From NCBI GenBank assembly GCA_009760885.1, contig CM019716.1:1551001-1615000 (forward strand): a stretch of 64,000 nt of DNA, given 5' to 3'. The first letter of the stretch is position 1, and each line of letters begins with the position of its first letter. Made by a program: the position numbers and the translations under genes. The notes beneath the pieces are model-generated. The model made no database searches. It had not been told where the DNA came from and worked only from the letters and a program-made list of their open reading frames with translations. Positions 10,238-20,430 of this stretch are shown here, piece after piece. The stretch comes from Achatina immaculata (lineage: Eukaryota > Mollusca > Gastropoda > Stylommatophora > Achatinidae).

Positions 10238-10904
10238 AGTGACGTGATGTTATGTCTCAAGATCTTCACAGCATCGGCTGCTACACGAGCTCGCACTTCA
10301 ATGGCAATGTAAGACAAGACAATCTTTCCTCCAAAGTTCCGCGGTAATTTGTTTTTGATTAAAATCAAACCCACTTCTCATAATAACATGTATCGGCGCT
10401 TAGTGTCATATTAAATATGATCTCCGTCACTTGCTTAGGGCTGTAGTTGTGTTTTGCTGTGCTGTTTATTTCTACTTAATTAATATGGTTATAACACTTT
10501 CCGTCACAGTTATATGTGCTGTTATTTGTTTGTTACCTCCCTTACATCCTTTATTGCAATAAAAATTACCTCCCCCAACACCTTGCCTCTATGTTTCAAT
10601 GTTTCTTTCCATACTCTCTCTCTCCTCCCTGTGTTGAGCCTCCTCACCCCGACATATGTTATATTAACATTGTAACATTGTAACACGCGCGTGTTATTTT
10701 AACAGTAGAGTACCCCCACTTGTTTCGTACAGACACAGGATTACATTCACCCTATATCTCGTACAACATAATATCATTCCAGGCTCTATGTTTAGGATTA
10801 ATACTGGGCCATTTCTCACGTCTCCCAATAACAGGGGCCCATCCCTATCTTACGCCTCGTATTATCAGTATCTCAGGTCTATGTTTCATATTATCAGTAT
10901 CTCA
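10238..10904. other. Intron sequence, unassigned
   Basis: No reading frame, transposon terminus or tandem array recognised until the 29-bp array begins; degenerate relatives of that array's tcttgtattaacagtgg core appear from about 10800. Confidence 0.45.
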
Positions 10905-11045
10905 GCCTATGCCTAGTATTAACAGTGGCTCACCCCCATGTCTTGTATTAACAGTGGATCACCCCCGTGTCTTGTATTAACAGTGGATCACCCCCGTGTC
11001 TTGTATTAACAGTGGGTCACCCCCGTGTCTTGTATTAACAGTGAC
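10905..11045. repeat. 29-bp minisatellite, about 5 units
   Basis: Core cccccgtgtcttgtattaac recurs at 29-bp spacing (10931, 10960, 10989, 11018), with degenerate units upstream. It ends 60 bp downstream of the filamin exon at 11104-11307. Confidence 0.88.
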
Positions 11046-11103
11046 TGACACCTCCCCGCCCCCCCTCCCCCAAACCAACATCCCTGGTATAAGCTGCCAT
11101 TAC

Positions 11104-11307
11104 CTCCATTTGTCGTGTCTATTTTGATCTCGTTAGGCTGGTTAGCGGTGGCCTCAGTGATGGCGCCCTTGACCGTACATCCAGCGGCGTGTCCTAGCTC
11201 CTTGTCGCCGACTGCGATCCTGAACGGGCTGTTCGGAATGTGTGTTTCCTGTCGCATGACACTCACCACGTACTCACCCTTTTGTCTCGGAGTAAAGTAT
11301 GCGACCC
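11104..11307 (-). CDS. FLN: Filamin exon: end of repeat 18, start of repeat 19
   Basis: This is the longest exon here (204 bp, 68 codons, phase 1 both sides; donor gtaatg). It encodes GVAYFTPRQKGEYVVSVM, then HIPNSPFRIAVGDKELGHAA and ends EIKIDTTNG, covering the last strands of repeat 18, the HIPxSPF signature and the opening of repeat 19. It joins to 12973-13131 as GELG-VAYF. The acceptor is tctccag, and only 11 nt upstream of it the intron becomes an uninterrupted (TA)n tract (11319-11388), so there is no normal polypyrimidine stretch. Confidence 0.93.
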
Positions 11308-11318
11308 CTGGAGATTCC

Positions 11319-11388
<70 letters not shown>
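11319..11388. repeat. (TA)n microsatellite at a filamin acceptor
   Basis: About 70 bp of alternating TA with one register slip at about 11342. It occupies the region where the branch point and polypyrimidine tract of exon 11104-11307 would be expected. Confidence 0.95.
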
Positions 11389-11391
<3 letters not shown>

Positions 11392-11424
11392 ATAAATTAT
11401 AATAAAACTGACAAACTGTTACAA

Positions 11425-11452
11425 TCTGTATATATAAAAAAATGGACGTATG

Positions 11453-11486
<34 letters not shown>

Positions 11487-12432
11487 TGTTCCAACATCAC
11501 TCTGAAACGTTTGGAGCAATTTCAACCGAACTTGGTACACATAAGACTTACAATCTGGAAACATATAATGTTGGGGTAAAATACCCATAGCTTCCCTAGG
11601 GATCGGGGTATGAAGGGGTGACATCATTTCCACACAATTGAGGAGAACAAAAGAATGGTTTAAGGGAGATAATCGTGAAATAGAGCGGCATTTCTAGCCT
11701 CCCATGGCAAGTCCAAATAATTTTGACGGTCTAAATAATTTTGATGGTCTCTTTTTGTTTTAATTATGTTTGTAAAAATACATTTTAACTTTGTTTTTTT
11801 TCCTTATGTTTGTATTAGCGTTTTATTGTATTCTATAGTAGATTTCATTGCTCAGTAACAGTGTGCCGTTTTCTTATTTTTTTCATATTAGCTTTTCAAA
11901 TTAAGGCGAGAGAGAGGAAGAGACAGAGAGTGGGAGAGCGAGAAGGAGAGAGAGAGAGGTTAGGAGAGAGAATGAGAGAGAGGTTGAGAGAGAGGGGAGA
12001 GATAAAGACAGGGAGAGAGTGTGAGAGGGAGGGGGAGAGAGGGAGAGAGAGTGAGAGAGAGAGGGAGAGAGAAGAGAGAGAGAGCGAGGGAGAAAGATAG
12101 GGACAGAGAGATAAATAGATTTGAGATCGCCATGCTTCTCCCAAGGACAACCTTATTTTGCTTGCACAGGGGTGGGTTCCCCCAAGAATTTATTTATTCT
12201 TGCTCCTGGAGGTGAAACTAAAAATGTTTATAATCAAGTTTTGAGTTAAAAATTAATATTATAGTGAATTTGTAAAAGACTCTACTCTGTAGTTTGTATA
12301 CCGTACTTAACTTTGAAATACCGGTAAATAAAATTACTTCAGTATTACGCTATAGATAGAATTCATTCCTTTCCCTGTCTAATAGACGATTGGGATAAAT
12401 AAATCAGCGGGAAACGCCGGGTAATCAGCTAG
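11425..12432 (+). mobile_element. Non-autonomous Helitron
   Basis: The element starts with TC (tctgtatatataaaaaaatg at 11425) after an A and ends with CTAG at 12429-12432 followed by T, matching Helitron insertion between A and T without a target duplication. The interior opens with repeated gtat units then ttccaacatcactctgaaac, a leader I associate with invertebrate Helitron-type elements, and the last 35 bp are GC-rich (gcgggaaacgccgggtaatc) next to the CTAG end. No Rep/helicase frame is present in about 1 kb. A (GA)n block at 11905-12105 has expanded inside it. Plus orientation is set by the TC and CTAG ends. Confidence 0.62.
11905..12110. repeat. (GA)n-rich tract inside the Helitron
   Basis: Imperfect gagagagag with interspersed ggg and tgag variants. 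It gives open but meaningless arginine/glutamate and serine/leucine frames on both strands. Confidence 0.9.
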
Positions 12433-12444
12433 TACTCTTATAAA

Positions 12445-12600
12445 AATAGAAGAGCGCATGGGTAGTGAAATGGTTAGTGTACTCGATTCACAGGCCAAGG
12501 TCAGTGCTTTGACTCCAGGCGGAGGCGTTGTGGTAACCCAGTATGTAGGAAAGAGTTCCAAACTTTTTCTGTAACAGCCAGGCCGTGATGTTCTCAGTAC
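12445..12600 (+). mobile_element. Degenerate tRNA-derived SINE candidate
   Basis: The sequence gtagtgaaatggttagtg resembles a tRNA A box, and gctttgactccagg about 40 bp later resembles a degenerate B box. The spacing fits a tRNA-like head. No tail or duplication was identified, so this is tentative. Confidence 0.4.
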
Positions 12601-12714
12601 CCTCTAGTATACTGACAGGTCAATACTTGTGCTAACACCATTATCTACTAGGTGTTGCGTGGAACAATGTGGACACCATAACATTTATTTCTCTGGCATT
12701 TGTTCTCTGGCATA

Positions 12715-12895
12715 CAATATGTGACAGTATGTTGCTATTCTATGACAGACAGTATGTAATTATATGTTGCAGCTGTCTTATGTCATTTGTGATTATGTGT
12801 TGCTGTTCTCTGACAGACAATATGTGATATGTTGCTGTTGTCTGACAGACAATATCTGATTATATGTTGCTATTGTCTGACAGACAATACTGTAT
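12715..12895. repeat. Degenerate tandem repeat, unit about 38 bp
   Basis: Units contain tatgttgctgttctctgacagacaa variants, with unit lengths between 29 and 40 bp. It lies directly downstream of filamin exon 12973-13131. Confidence 0.75.
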
Positions 12896-12972
12896 ATAGT
12901 AATATGATAATGTTCTAGGACTAAAGATACAGTATAAATGACTACATCTATGAGACAGACATAGGGCCATAC

Positions 12973-13131
12973 CAAGCTCGCCGCTGTCCATTTTCTTCAG
13001 GATGATGGGCTCGATCTGCCCGCCTGGAGTCCTGATAGTGCCCACTAAGTCCACAATGTCAGCTTCCATGATCTTCAACGAATACTCAGCACTGTTGCCT
13101 ATAGATATGGTTGACCGCTTTCGACCTTCAC
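12973..13131 (-). CDS. FLN: Filamin exon: first part of repeat 18
   Basis: This exon has 159 bp and 53 codons, phase 1 at both ends, acceptor aaattcag and donor gtatgg. It encodes GEGRKRSTISIGNSAEYSL, then KIMEADIVDLVGTIRTPGG and ends KKMDSGELG. It corresponds to the atypical N-terminal half of an even-numbered repeat, in which the first strand is not the standard one and pairs with the neighbouring odd repeat. It joins to 15716-15889 as KISG-EGRK. Confidence 0.92.
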
Positions 13132-13981
13132 CTGAATTTGAGAGGCACAACAGCAATGGAAGTGTTGGAATAAGGAAACGAAGAGAAACGAAGAAACCAG
13201 AACGTAAGCTAGAAAATTGAAAGTAAATATTTGATAATTGTTTTTTTTTTCTTTCTCTAAAACTCGGGTATTCAACTTCAGTGCCATTAAGGGCCACAAC
13301 TGTATGCGGAAATGGAGAGGCCATCCGCAACTAAATAGCTAGTTTTGACAAACTACATTAAAAAAAAAAAGAGAAACTAGTGGCAGTTACAAAGTAAAGG
13401 TGAATTGACTATATAATAAACTTTTCAGTTATTTAAACACAAAATTCCATATGTTTTGAAGAAAAGAAATGTTACTTTTAATCAAATTAATTACATTTTC
13501 ATAACAGCCTCGCGGTCCGCAAAAAAGATTTCGCCGGCCGTTAGTTGGACACCCCTATTCTAGAAAAAAAAATATGGTAGATTTCCTCTAGCGAATCTAG
13601 TAATTTTATAGTTAAGATAGAAATGTTGTTCCAAACGAAACAACTCCGTTTAGCTATTGAAAAGTTTGATGTAGTTAGATTTGTATTTCGGAAAATTTAT
13701 AACAGAAAATTCATGTCTTCATTTACATTATTTCTTGTTTGTTCTTATCTTTTATACTTGTTATGTTTTATTGTTTTTCACGTCCCTGCAGTCCTCACCT
13801 CTTCGTCTGAAGACAAGTACATTTTGATGTGTTTTAGATGATTAAGGCCAACGAATTAATCTCTAAAATATGAAAAGAGGCAGTGGCCACCTTTAACACG
13901 CTAATATAGGACAAAGAACGAAGGGAATGTCGCAAGAGAATGGCTCAGACTGAGTTAAAAACGTCTTTAAAAACTATCAAA
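13132..13981. other. Intron sequence, unassigned
   Basis: AT-rich with A-runs. The stretch 13500-13560 (gttggacacccctattc) looks like one end of a hAT-type element, but I could not find a partner end. No exon is needed here because flanking exons join in frame. Confidence 0.45.
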
Positions 13982-14765
13982 CGGATATCTATCATCTTAA
14001 GTGGATATTACGGATATCTATCATCTTGAGTGGATGGTACGGATATCTATCATCTTAAGTAGATGTTACGGATATCTATCATCTTGAGTGGATGTTACGG
14101 ATATCTATCATCTTGAGTGGATGGTATGGATATCTATCATCTTGAGTGGATGGTACGGATATCTATCATCTTGAGTGGATGGTATAGATATCTATCATCT
14201 TGAGTGGATGGTATGGATATATATCATCTTGAGTGGATGGTATGGATATCTATCATCTTGAGTGGATGTTATGGATATATATCATCTTGAGTGGATGGTA
14301 TGGATATATATCATCTTGAGTGGATGGTGTGGATGTATATCATCTTGAGTGGATGGTATGGATATCTTATCATCTTGAGTGGATAGTATGGATATCTATC
14401 ATCTTGAGTGGATAGTGTGGATATATATATCATCTTGAGTGGATAGTATGGATATATATCATCTTGAGTGGATGGTATGGATATCTTATCATCTTGAGTG
14501 GATAGTATGGATATCTATCATCTTGAGTGGATGGCATGGATATCTTATCTTCATGAGTAGATGGTATGGATATCTATCATCTTGAGTGGATGTTATGGAT
14601 TTCTGCCATCTTGAGTGGATGTTATGGATATCTATCATCTTGAGTGGATGGTATGGATATCTTATCTTCTTGAGTGGATGTTATGGATATCTATCATCTT
14701 GAGTGGATGGTATGGATATCTATCATCTTGAGTGGATGGTATGGATATCTTATCTTCTTGAGCGG
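13982..14765. repeat. 29-bp minisatellite, about 27 units
   Basis: Core atctatcatcttgagtggat recurs every 28-29 bp over about 780 bp, with variants at the gatggtatg segment and occasional extra TT or TA. It lies in the intron between exons 15716-15889 and 12973-13131. Confidence 0.95.
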
Positions 14766-15138
14766 ATCGTAAAACGTTCCGTGTCCTGTCCAGTCCAACC
14801 TTGTGCAGTTCTTCAAATGGGGTAGTGTCACTTTCATTTTGTTCTTCGCTATTTCTTTTACTTCCTTCAGATTTTAAGACTGAAGCCACAGACCTTCTGC
14901 AGATCAAGAGAGTGCTGTTTGCCCTCCCTTAATATCTCCATTGTTTCACTTTCCGAATATGGCATTTTCAAGAAATTTGCCTTTCTCCTTTGCTAGCAGC
15001 CGCGGCCCGATCTGTGATACTGTCTGGAGACAATTTTGAAGCTCCTTGTACATATTCTTGGTCATGAAAATGATAGGAAAAGGGTCAAAGAGTTTTATAC
15101 TTTGCCCAGTCTGGCTTCAACATTTCTTCACCAGGTTG
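14766..15138. other. Intron sequence, unassigned
   Basis: A minus-strand frame of 81 codons is open across part of this stretch, but it has no recognisable domain and no splice context that would be needed by filamin. Confidence 0.4.
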
Positions 15139-15465
15139 TTCTTAGCTCATTCGTTCCTTCATTTGCATGTTCCTTGCGGAACTTTGTCTCAAAACAGCTC
15201 TCTTGAAGGTCTCTCGGCTGTATGCAAGAAGACCTGCTGCTGATGCATCCATTCGCAAATCATCATGACCTGTTCCAATCTTCGCCTTGGTCTTCCTCTC
15301 TTTCTTTTTCCCATTATGTACCTTTCCATGACTGTCTTCTCTAAACTCTCATGACATTTAATATGTCCGAAATACTTAAATTTTCTCTGTTTAATCATCT
15401 TTACTAACCAGCCTTCTTCAGTATAAAATTTTTGTAGTATGGATAGAATTGTTCTTTTCTGTTAC
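15139..15465 (-). mobile_element. LINE family B, 3'-end copy 3
   Basis: The minus-strand frame contains MIKQRKFKYFGHIKCHESLE and MGKRKRGRPRRR, as in the other family B copies. The terminal repeat has decayed to cattcgttccttcattt. Confidence 0.82.
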
Positions 15466-15715
15466 TTTCCTTAGTCACGCTCACATATTCTTTCATATAC
15501 ACATCTCATGGCTGTTCTAACAGAACCGGTCAGATATCTTTTGGGAATACACGACAAACCAGTCCATCGCCTTTCCTATTCTATTATTTAACATAGGAAG
15601 CTGCAAATGAAATGAAACGAGACAGTCGTTATATTTTTAAAGTTTAAAAAAAAGCAAACAAAATAACATAATCTCATTATACTAATCAAGGATGCTTGGG
15701 TACATAATGTCAAAC

Positions 15716-15889
15716 CTGATATCTTCGCCACGAAAGGCGAGCCCTTAATTGGTTTGCCGTGATAATTTATGCTAATGTTGTAAGCTCCGGGAGTCATGGG
15801 CATGTAACTGAAGTTTGCGGATCCGTCAGGGTTGTCTTTTCTTTGGAGATCGACTTTGGACGGTCCATCGATTTTGACATCGATTTCCC
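15716..15889 (-). CDS. FLN: Filamin exon: core and end of repeat 17
   Basis: This exon has 174 bp and 58 codons, phase 1 both sides, acceptor gtgttacag and donor gtttga (a weaker donor than the others). It encodes GEIDVKIDGPSKVDLQRKD, then FSYMPMTPGAYNISINYHG and GSPFVAKISG. IDGPSKV, the PxxPGxYxIxIxY strand and GSPFxxKxxG are hallmark filamin Ig features. In vertebrate filamins repeat 17 is a receptor-tail binding repeat. It joins to 18086-18214 with a split arginine codon. Confidence 0.94.
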
Positions 15890-16035
15890 CTGTAACACAG
15901 AGAAATATGTAAATTAAGGTTAGTAATTCAGTATAACAAAATGTAGCCAAAATAATTCGGCACTTAATGTGAGACTTGGATAAGGGTGGTTTATACTTGT
16001 AGATCTGAGTTCGGTAAAGGGTAAAATTTCTTGTC

Positions 16036-16270
16036 ATTAAGGCATGCTGGGGATACGGTGTTAGGCCCGTAGTTCCAAGACCCTGGGCACATGAAAGTCT
16101 GATGTGGTCACTATCACGCCCTGTCGCATTTACCTACCCATATTTGTCTGGTACCCATTTTTAGAGGCTGGGTGAACCCGGGGGCCTTTTTTGGGTGTGG
16201 TGATACCAGAAAAAAAATCCCCACCTCTGGGGATTAGTAGACCGAGTGCTTATCCACTCATAACTTAATC
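16036..16270 (-). mobile_element. tRNA-derived SINE, copy 1
   Basis: On the minus strand this follows the same order as the SINE at 32527-32815: tRNA-like head (degenerate), ccagaaa, gggttcacccagcctctaaa, aatgggtacc, gaccacatcag, catgtgcc, gggcctaacaccgtatcccc and a terminal catgcctta block. The head end near 16265 is truncated or diverged. Confidence 0.8.
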
Positions 16271-16714
16271 CGGATTAATGAAATGAGACTTAGTCATAAA
16301 ATAAAGTAACAGTGGCTAAACAACGTCATTTTTACGTTGCTATAAAGAATGAGATATAACTGTAGCATTGTTGTGTACAATTATAGGAACTTTAGAGGCA
16401 GAAATCTTGTTACTTTCGTTATTCAGTGGTCTTCACAAACGAAAATAATTAGTGTTATTCTTATATTTGTACACTGATATAAGACTGCAGGTTTCATTCT
16501 CTTTTGTTTGGCACGTATTGCTAGACGGGGCCTGCGTATTCACATTTTCAAATTAAAAAAAAAAGTTAGTTCAGTTGTTCCTTTCTTTGTTTTAATATTT
16601 CATTCTGTTTTTTTTTTTTTGCTTTAATTAATTTTTTTTCTTCCTTTTTCTACTACTTCTTTATATTTCTTTCATTTCTTTCCGCATAATAATTTCTAAG
16701 TTTACATTGTCGTC
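16271..16714. other. Intron sequence, unassigned
   Basis: AT-rich with long T-runs at 16600-16650. No feature recognised. Confidence 0.4.
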
Positions 16715-18015
16715 ATATCTCTCTCTCTCTCTCTCTTTCTGATCCTTTATTACCATCAAGTTTACGCTGTCTTCATCTCTCTTTGATCATTCATTACCAT
16801 CAAGTTTATATTGTCGTGATATCTCTTTTTCTCTGTGAACATTCAATACCATCAAGTTTATATTGTCGTGATATATCTTTTTCTCTGTGAACATTCAATA
16901 TCATCAAGTTTATATTGTCGTGATATCTCTTTTTCTATGTGAACATTCAATACCATCAAGTTTATATCGTCGTCATCTTTCTTTTTCTCTCTGAACATTC
17001 AATACCATCAAGTTTATATTGTCGTGATCTCTCTTTGATCATCCATTACCATCACGTTTACGTTGTCGTCATCTCTATTTGATTATTCATTACTATCAAG
17101 TTTATATTGTTGCTATCTCTCCCTCTCTCTTTGATCCTTCATTACCATCGTTTACATTGTCGCCAGCTCTCTTTCTCTCTCTCTCTCTCTTTCTCTCTCT
17201 TTCTTAACCCTTTTGAAATAAAGATCAGTCAATCAATCATTCTCTCTCTCTCTCTGATCCTTTATCACCATCAAGTTTACATTATCGTGATCTGTCTTTC
17301 TCTCTCTCTCTCTGTTCCTTCATTACTATCAAGTTTACATTGTCACCATCTCTCTATCTCTCTCTCTTTCTCTCTCTCTCTCTCTTTGATCCTTCATTAC
17401 CCTCAAGTTTATATTGTCGTCATCTCTCTTTGATCCTTCATTACTATCAAGTTTACATTGTCGTCATCTCTCTTTGATCCTTCATTACTATCAAGTTTAC
17501 ATTGTCGTCATCTCTCTCTCTCTCCCTCTGATCTTTCATTATAATCAAGTTTATATTGTCGTGATCCCTCTTTCTCCCTCTCTCTCTCTCTTTTTCTCCC
17601 TTATCATTCATTACTATCAGGTTTATATTGTCGTGCTCTCTCTCTCCCTCTCTCTCTATCTCCCTCTCTCTCTCTGATCATTCATTACTATCAAGTTTAT
17701 ATTGTCGTGCTCTCTCTCATTCTCTCCCTGATCTTTCATTACTATCAAGTTTATATTGTCGTGCTCTCTCTTTTTCTCTCCTTGATCCTCCATTACTATC
17801 AAGTTTATATTGTCGTGCTCTCTCTCTCTCTCTCTGATCATTCAATACTATCAAGTTTATATTGTCATGCTCTCTGTCTTTCTCTCCCTGATCTTTCATT
17901 ACTATCAAGTTTATATTGTCGCGCTCTCTCTCTCCATCTCCCTCTCTCTTTCTCTCCCTGATCCTTCATTACTATCAAGTTTATATTGTCGTGATCTCCC
18001 TTTGATCATTCATTA
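16715..18015. repeat. Compound array: 45-60-bp units with (CT)n
   Basis: About 25 units share cattactatcaagtttat and attgtcgtgctctc, separated by CT microsatellite of variable length and gatc(a/c)tt. Unit length changes with the CT tract. It gives serine/leucine-rich spurious frames on the plus strand and RERE-rich frames on the minus strand. Confidence 0.93.
17203..17241 (+). mobile_element. Very short CR1/L2-like LINE 3' tail inside the array
   Basis: The segment cttaacccttttgaaataaa followed by gatcagtcaatcaatcat matches the last about 40 bp of the element at 62433-64000 (its reverse complement). This is an extreme 5' truncation, or a captured tail, embedded in the CT-rich array. Confidence 0.75.
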
Positions 18016-18085
18016 CCTTAATTAAACCAGTCTATGCTAGTCTACGTTTTCCTTTCTGTTCCAACACCTGTGCTCTCATACTTAC

Positions 18086-18214
18086 TGGCAGTTCCAGATT
18101 TGGCCACAACCGTAAAGCTTTCATTGTCCCCGCTGATACCGCCCACCAAGCCCGTCCCAAAGGCGGTGATGAAGCTGTTGTCTATCTTGTCAACCACACA
18201 AGAAAATGGCGACC
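18086..18214 (-). CDS. FLN: Filamin exon: end of repeat 16, start of repeat 17
   Basis: This exon has 129 bp and 43 codons, phase 1 both sides, acceptor cttttccag and donor gtaagt, both close to consensus. It encodes GSPFSCVVDKIDNSFITAFG, then LVGGISGDNESFTVVAKSGT. It holds the SPF strand closing repeat 16 and the ITAFGTGL opening of repeat 17 (vertebrate filamins have a VTAYGPGL-type motif there). It joins to 59671-59803 as GVEG-SPFS across the 41.5-kb intron and to 15716-15889 as GTA-R-GEID. Confidence 0.93.
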
Positions 18215-18289
18215 CTGGAAAAGACAAGCCAAGAAAACATTTATTTTAGTCAAGCAGTGGTCATATTCGTCCCAGGTCTCACATCCTCA

Positions 18290-18500
18290 AATTTCATCTC
18301 AGGATGTCCCAGGTCCAAAATCCTTTCTTTTCATCTCTGGATGCCCCAGATTCGAAATCCTCTCTTTTCATCTCAGGATGTCCCAGGTCCCAAATCCTTT
18401 CTTTTTATCTCTGAATGTTCAAGGTCCCAAATCCGCTCCCTTCATCTCTGATGTCCCATATCCCAAATCCTCTCTTTTCATCTCAGGATGTCCCAGGAAT
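18290..18500. repeat. 36-37-bp minisatellite, about 6 units
   Basis: Units contain ttttcatctcaggatgtccc and aggtcccaaatcc. Divergence is moderate. It lies between exon 18086-18214 and the Tc1-like element. Confidence 0.85.
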
Positions 18501-18549
18501 TCACCTCATTACATCAAATCATCACCAAGAAAGGATTTTCACCATTATA

Positions 18550-20428
18550 TACTGTCCAAATAAAGAAACGCATAACTACTGATGACCCAATTTTAGCCAT
18601 AACTTTGATATTCTATAGCTTTTTAAATGGAATGAATAAAATTTTCAAATTGCACACAATAATACATAAGGGTTTAAACACTCACTTGACAGTTTCTTAC
18701 ATCTGTGTGACGAGAATTTGTTAGTCACAGGGGTTCTCAAATTAGTATGGCGCGTGGCCTCCGCTTGCATCGATCAGCACCTGGCATCTCCTGGGCATAG
18801 ATGCGATCAAATGTCTGATGTACGCCTGTGGGATGGCTGCTCACTCATCCTGGAGTGCCTGCCACAGATCACGACGATTGGCTGAAGAAACGTTTCGGCG
18901 ACAAACACGTTTAGAAACGCAAAGCTTATATAAGCTTCATTTTTTTATGTTATGACAAAGTGTTTTCCCGGGTATCTCAAACCAAACCAAAAATTGTCAC
19001 CAATGTATCAGGTCCATGATTTAGCGTGAATTTTGCTATTATCATGTATTGTCAGAACGCAGTAGCTGCCCCTAATAATCACGCATTTTTTAACATCATA
19101 ACTCACTTTGCGTTTATGGAAAAGTCGTGGTTTTTGTGGTGAGCACAACTCACTACCCACGCAAATGAAACCCTATAAAAGGATGAGGTTACACAAACAA
19201 ACTCAGTTAATTTTCAAGCAGACAATTATGGTGCGTCTATCGCAAAATTTACAAAACATTGCTATTGGTCGCCTGCAAGCAGGCGAAAGTCAAAGTCAGG
19301 TTGCCAGGCATTTAAATGTGCAGCAGAGTACCATCAGTCGACTTTGGCACCGTTTCCAAGCCACTAGCTCAGCTGAAGACTGGCTCCGCAGTGGATGACC
19401 CAGGGTGACAACAGCAGCTGATGATCGCTTTATTCTGGTTCATCACCTCAGAAACAGGTTTACAACAGCTTCCTCAAGTGCCCAGTCATTGCTTGCAGGA
19501 CGTCGTGTGTCTGATCAAACTGTCCGGAATAGACTGCATGAAGCTGGATTGGTGGCACGACGACCTTACCGAGGTCCTGTTTTAACGAGACGCCATCGCC
19601 AAAATCGGCTTGTTTAGGCCAACCAGCATCGGCCCTGGACAACTGACAATCAATGGAGACTTGTCTTAGTGACGAATCTTCCTTTTTGTTGCACCGCCAT
19701 GATATGCGGAGAACGGTCTACCGTAGGCCAAATGAATGTTTTGCCAAAAATTGCGTTGATGAAGCTCTGCCGCACGGTGGTGGAGGTGTAATGGTATGAG
19801 GAATGATCCCTTGTTTCAAGGGAAGGAGTCCATTGGTGCAGATTGAAGGAGGCTTGAATGCACGATACGTCAATGAAATTCTTCGACCCCATGTCCTTCC
19901 ACTTTTGGTTGCGCACAGGTCTGTGTTTCAACAGGACAACGCCAGACCCCATTCTGCACGGTTCGCCACACAGTTCCTGACTGTCAACAACATTCTCACC
20001 CTTCCCTGGCCATCCCTGTCTCCAGACATGAATCTGATCGAGCTGTGGGATGCGCCGCAAAGAAGTGTTTGTCACTGAAACGTATCTCCAGCCAACGTCG
20101 TGATCTGTGGCAGGCAATCCAGGAAGAGTGGGCAGCCATCCCACAGGCGCACATCAGACATCTGATCACATCTATGGCCAGGAGATGCCAGTCGCTAATC
20201 GATGCAAGCGGAGGCCACACACCATATTAAGTTGAGAACCCCTGTGACTAACACATTCTCGTCACACAGATGTAAGAAACTGTTAAATGAGTGTTTAAAC
20301 CCTTAGGTATTATTGTGTGCAATTTGAAAACTTTATTCATTCAATTTAAAAAGCTATAGAATATCAAAGTTTTGGCTAAAATTGGATCATCAGTGATTAT
20401 GCGTTTCTTTTTTTTTGTGTGGACAGTA
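18550..20428 (+). mobile_element. Tc1-like DNA transposon with about 360-bp inverted repeats
   Basis: Both ends start TATACTGTCCA and the element is bounded by TA dinucleotides (18548-18549 and 20429-20430), the Tc1/mariner target. The inverted repeats are unusually long: left arm 18550-18908 and right arm 20064-20428 align almost throughout, ending at the shared acaaacac/gtgtttgt. The right arm includes the last 160 bp or so of the transposase frame, so the left arm carries an inverted copy of that coding end. The transposase frame between is broken. Confidence 0.9.
19228..20230 (+). pseudogene. Tc1-like transposase, inactivated
   Basis: The start MVRLSQNLQNIAIGRLQAGE is followed by a paired helix-turn-helix region (SQSQVARHLNVQQSTISRLW; then RVSDQTVRNRLHEAGLVARR). 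The DDE core is recognisable in pieces: LSDESSF (first Asp, about 19668), VFQQDNARPHSA (second Asp, about 19935) and SPDMNLIELWD (third acidic residue, about 20022; one residue shorter than the usual NPIEHLWD). Damage: in-frame stops at about 19396, 19615 and 19797, and frameshifts around 19640-19660 and 20050-20080. The C-terminal end, through DASGGHTPY, lies inside the right inverted repeat. This copy cannot encode active transposase. Confidence 0.9.
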
Positions 20429-20430
20429 TA

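Noticed and set aside
11861..12215. Arginine/glutamate-rich frames
   Set aside because: (GA)n microsatellite inside the Helitron.
13500..13560. End of a hAT-like element (gttggacacccct)
   Set aside because: A matching partner end was not found within 2 kb, so no element could be delimited.
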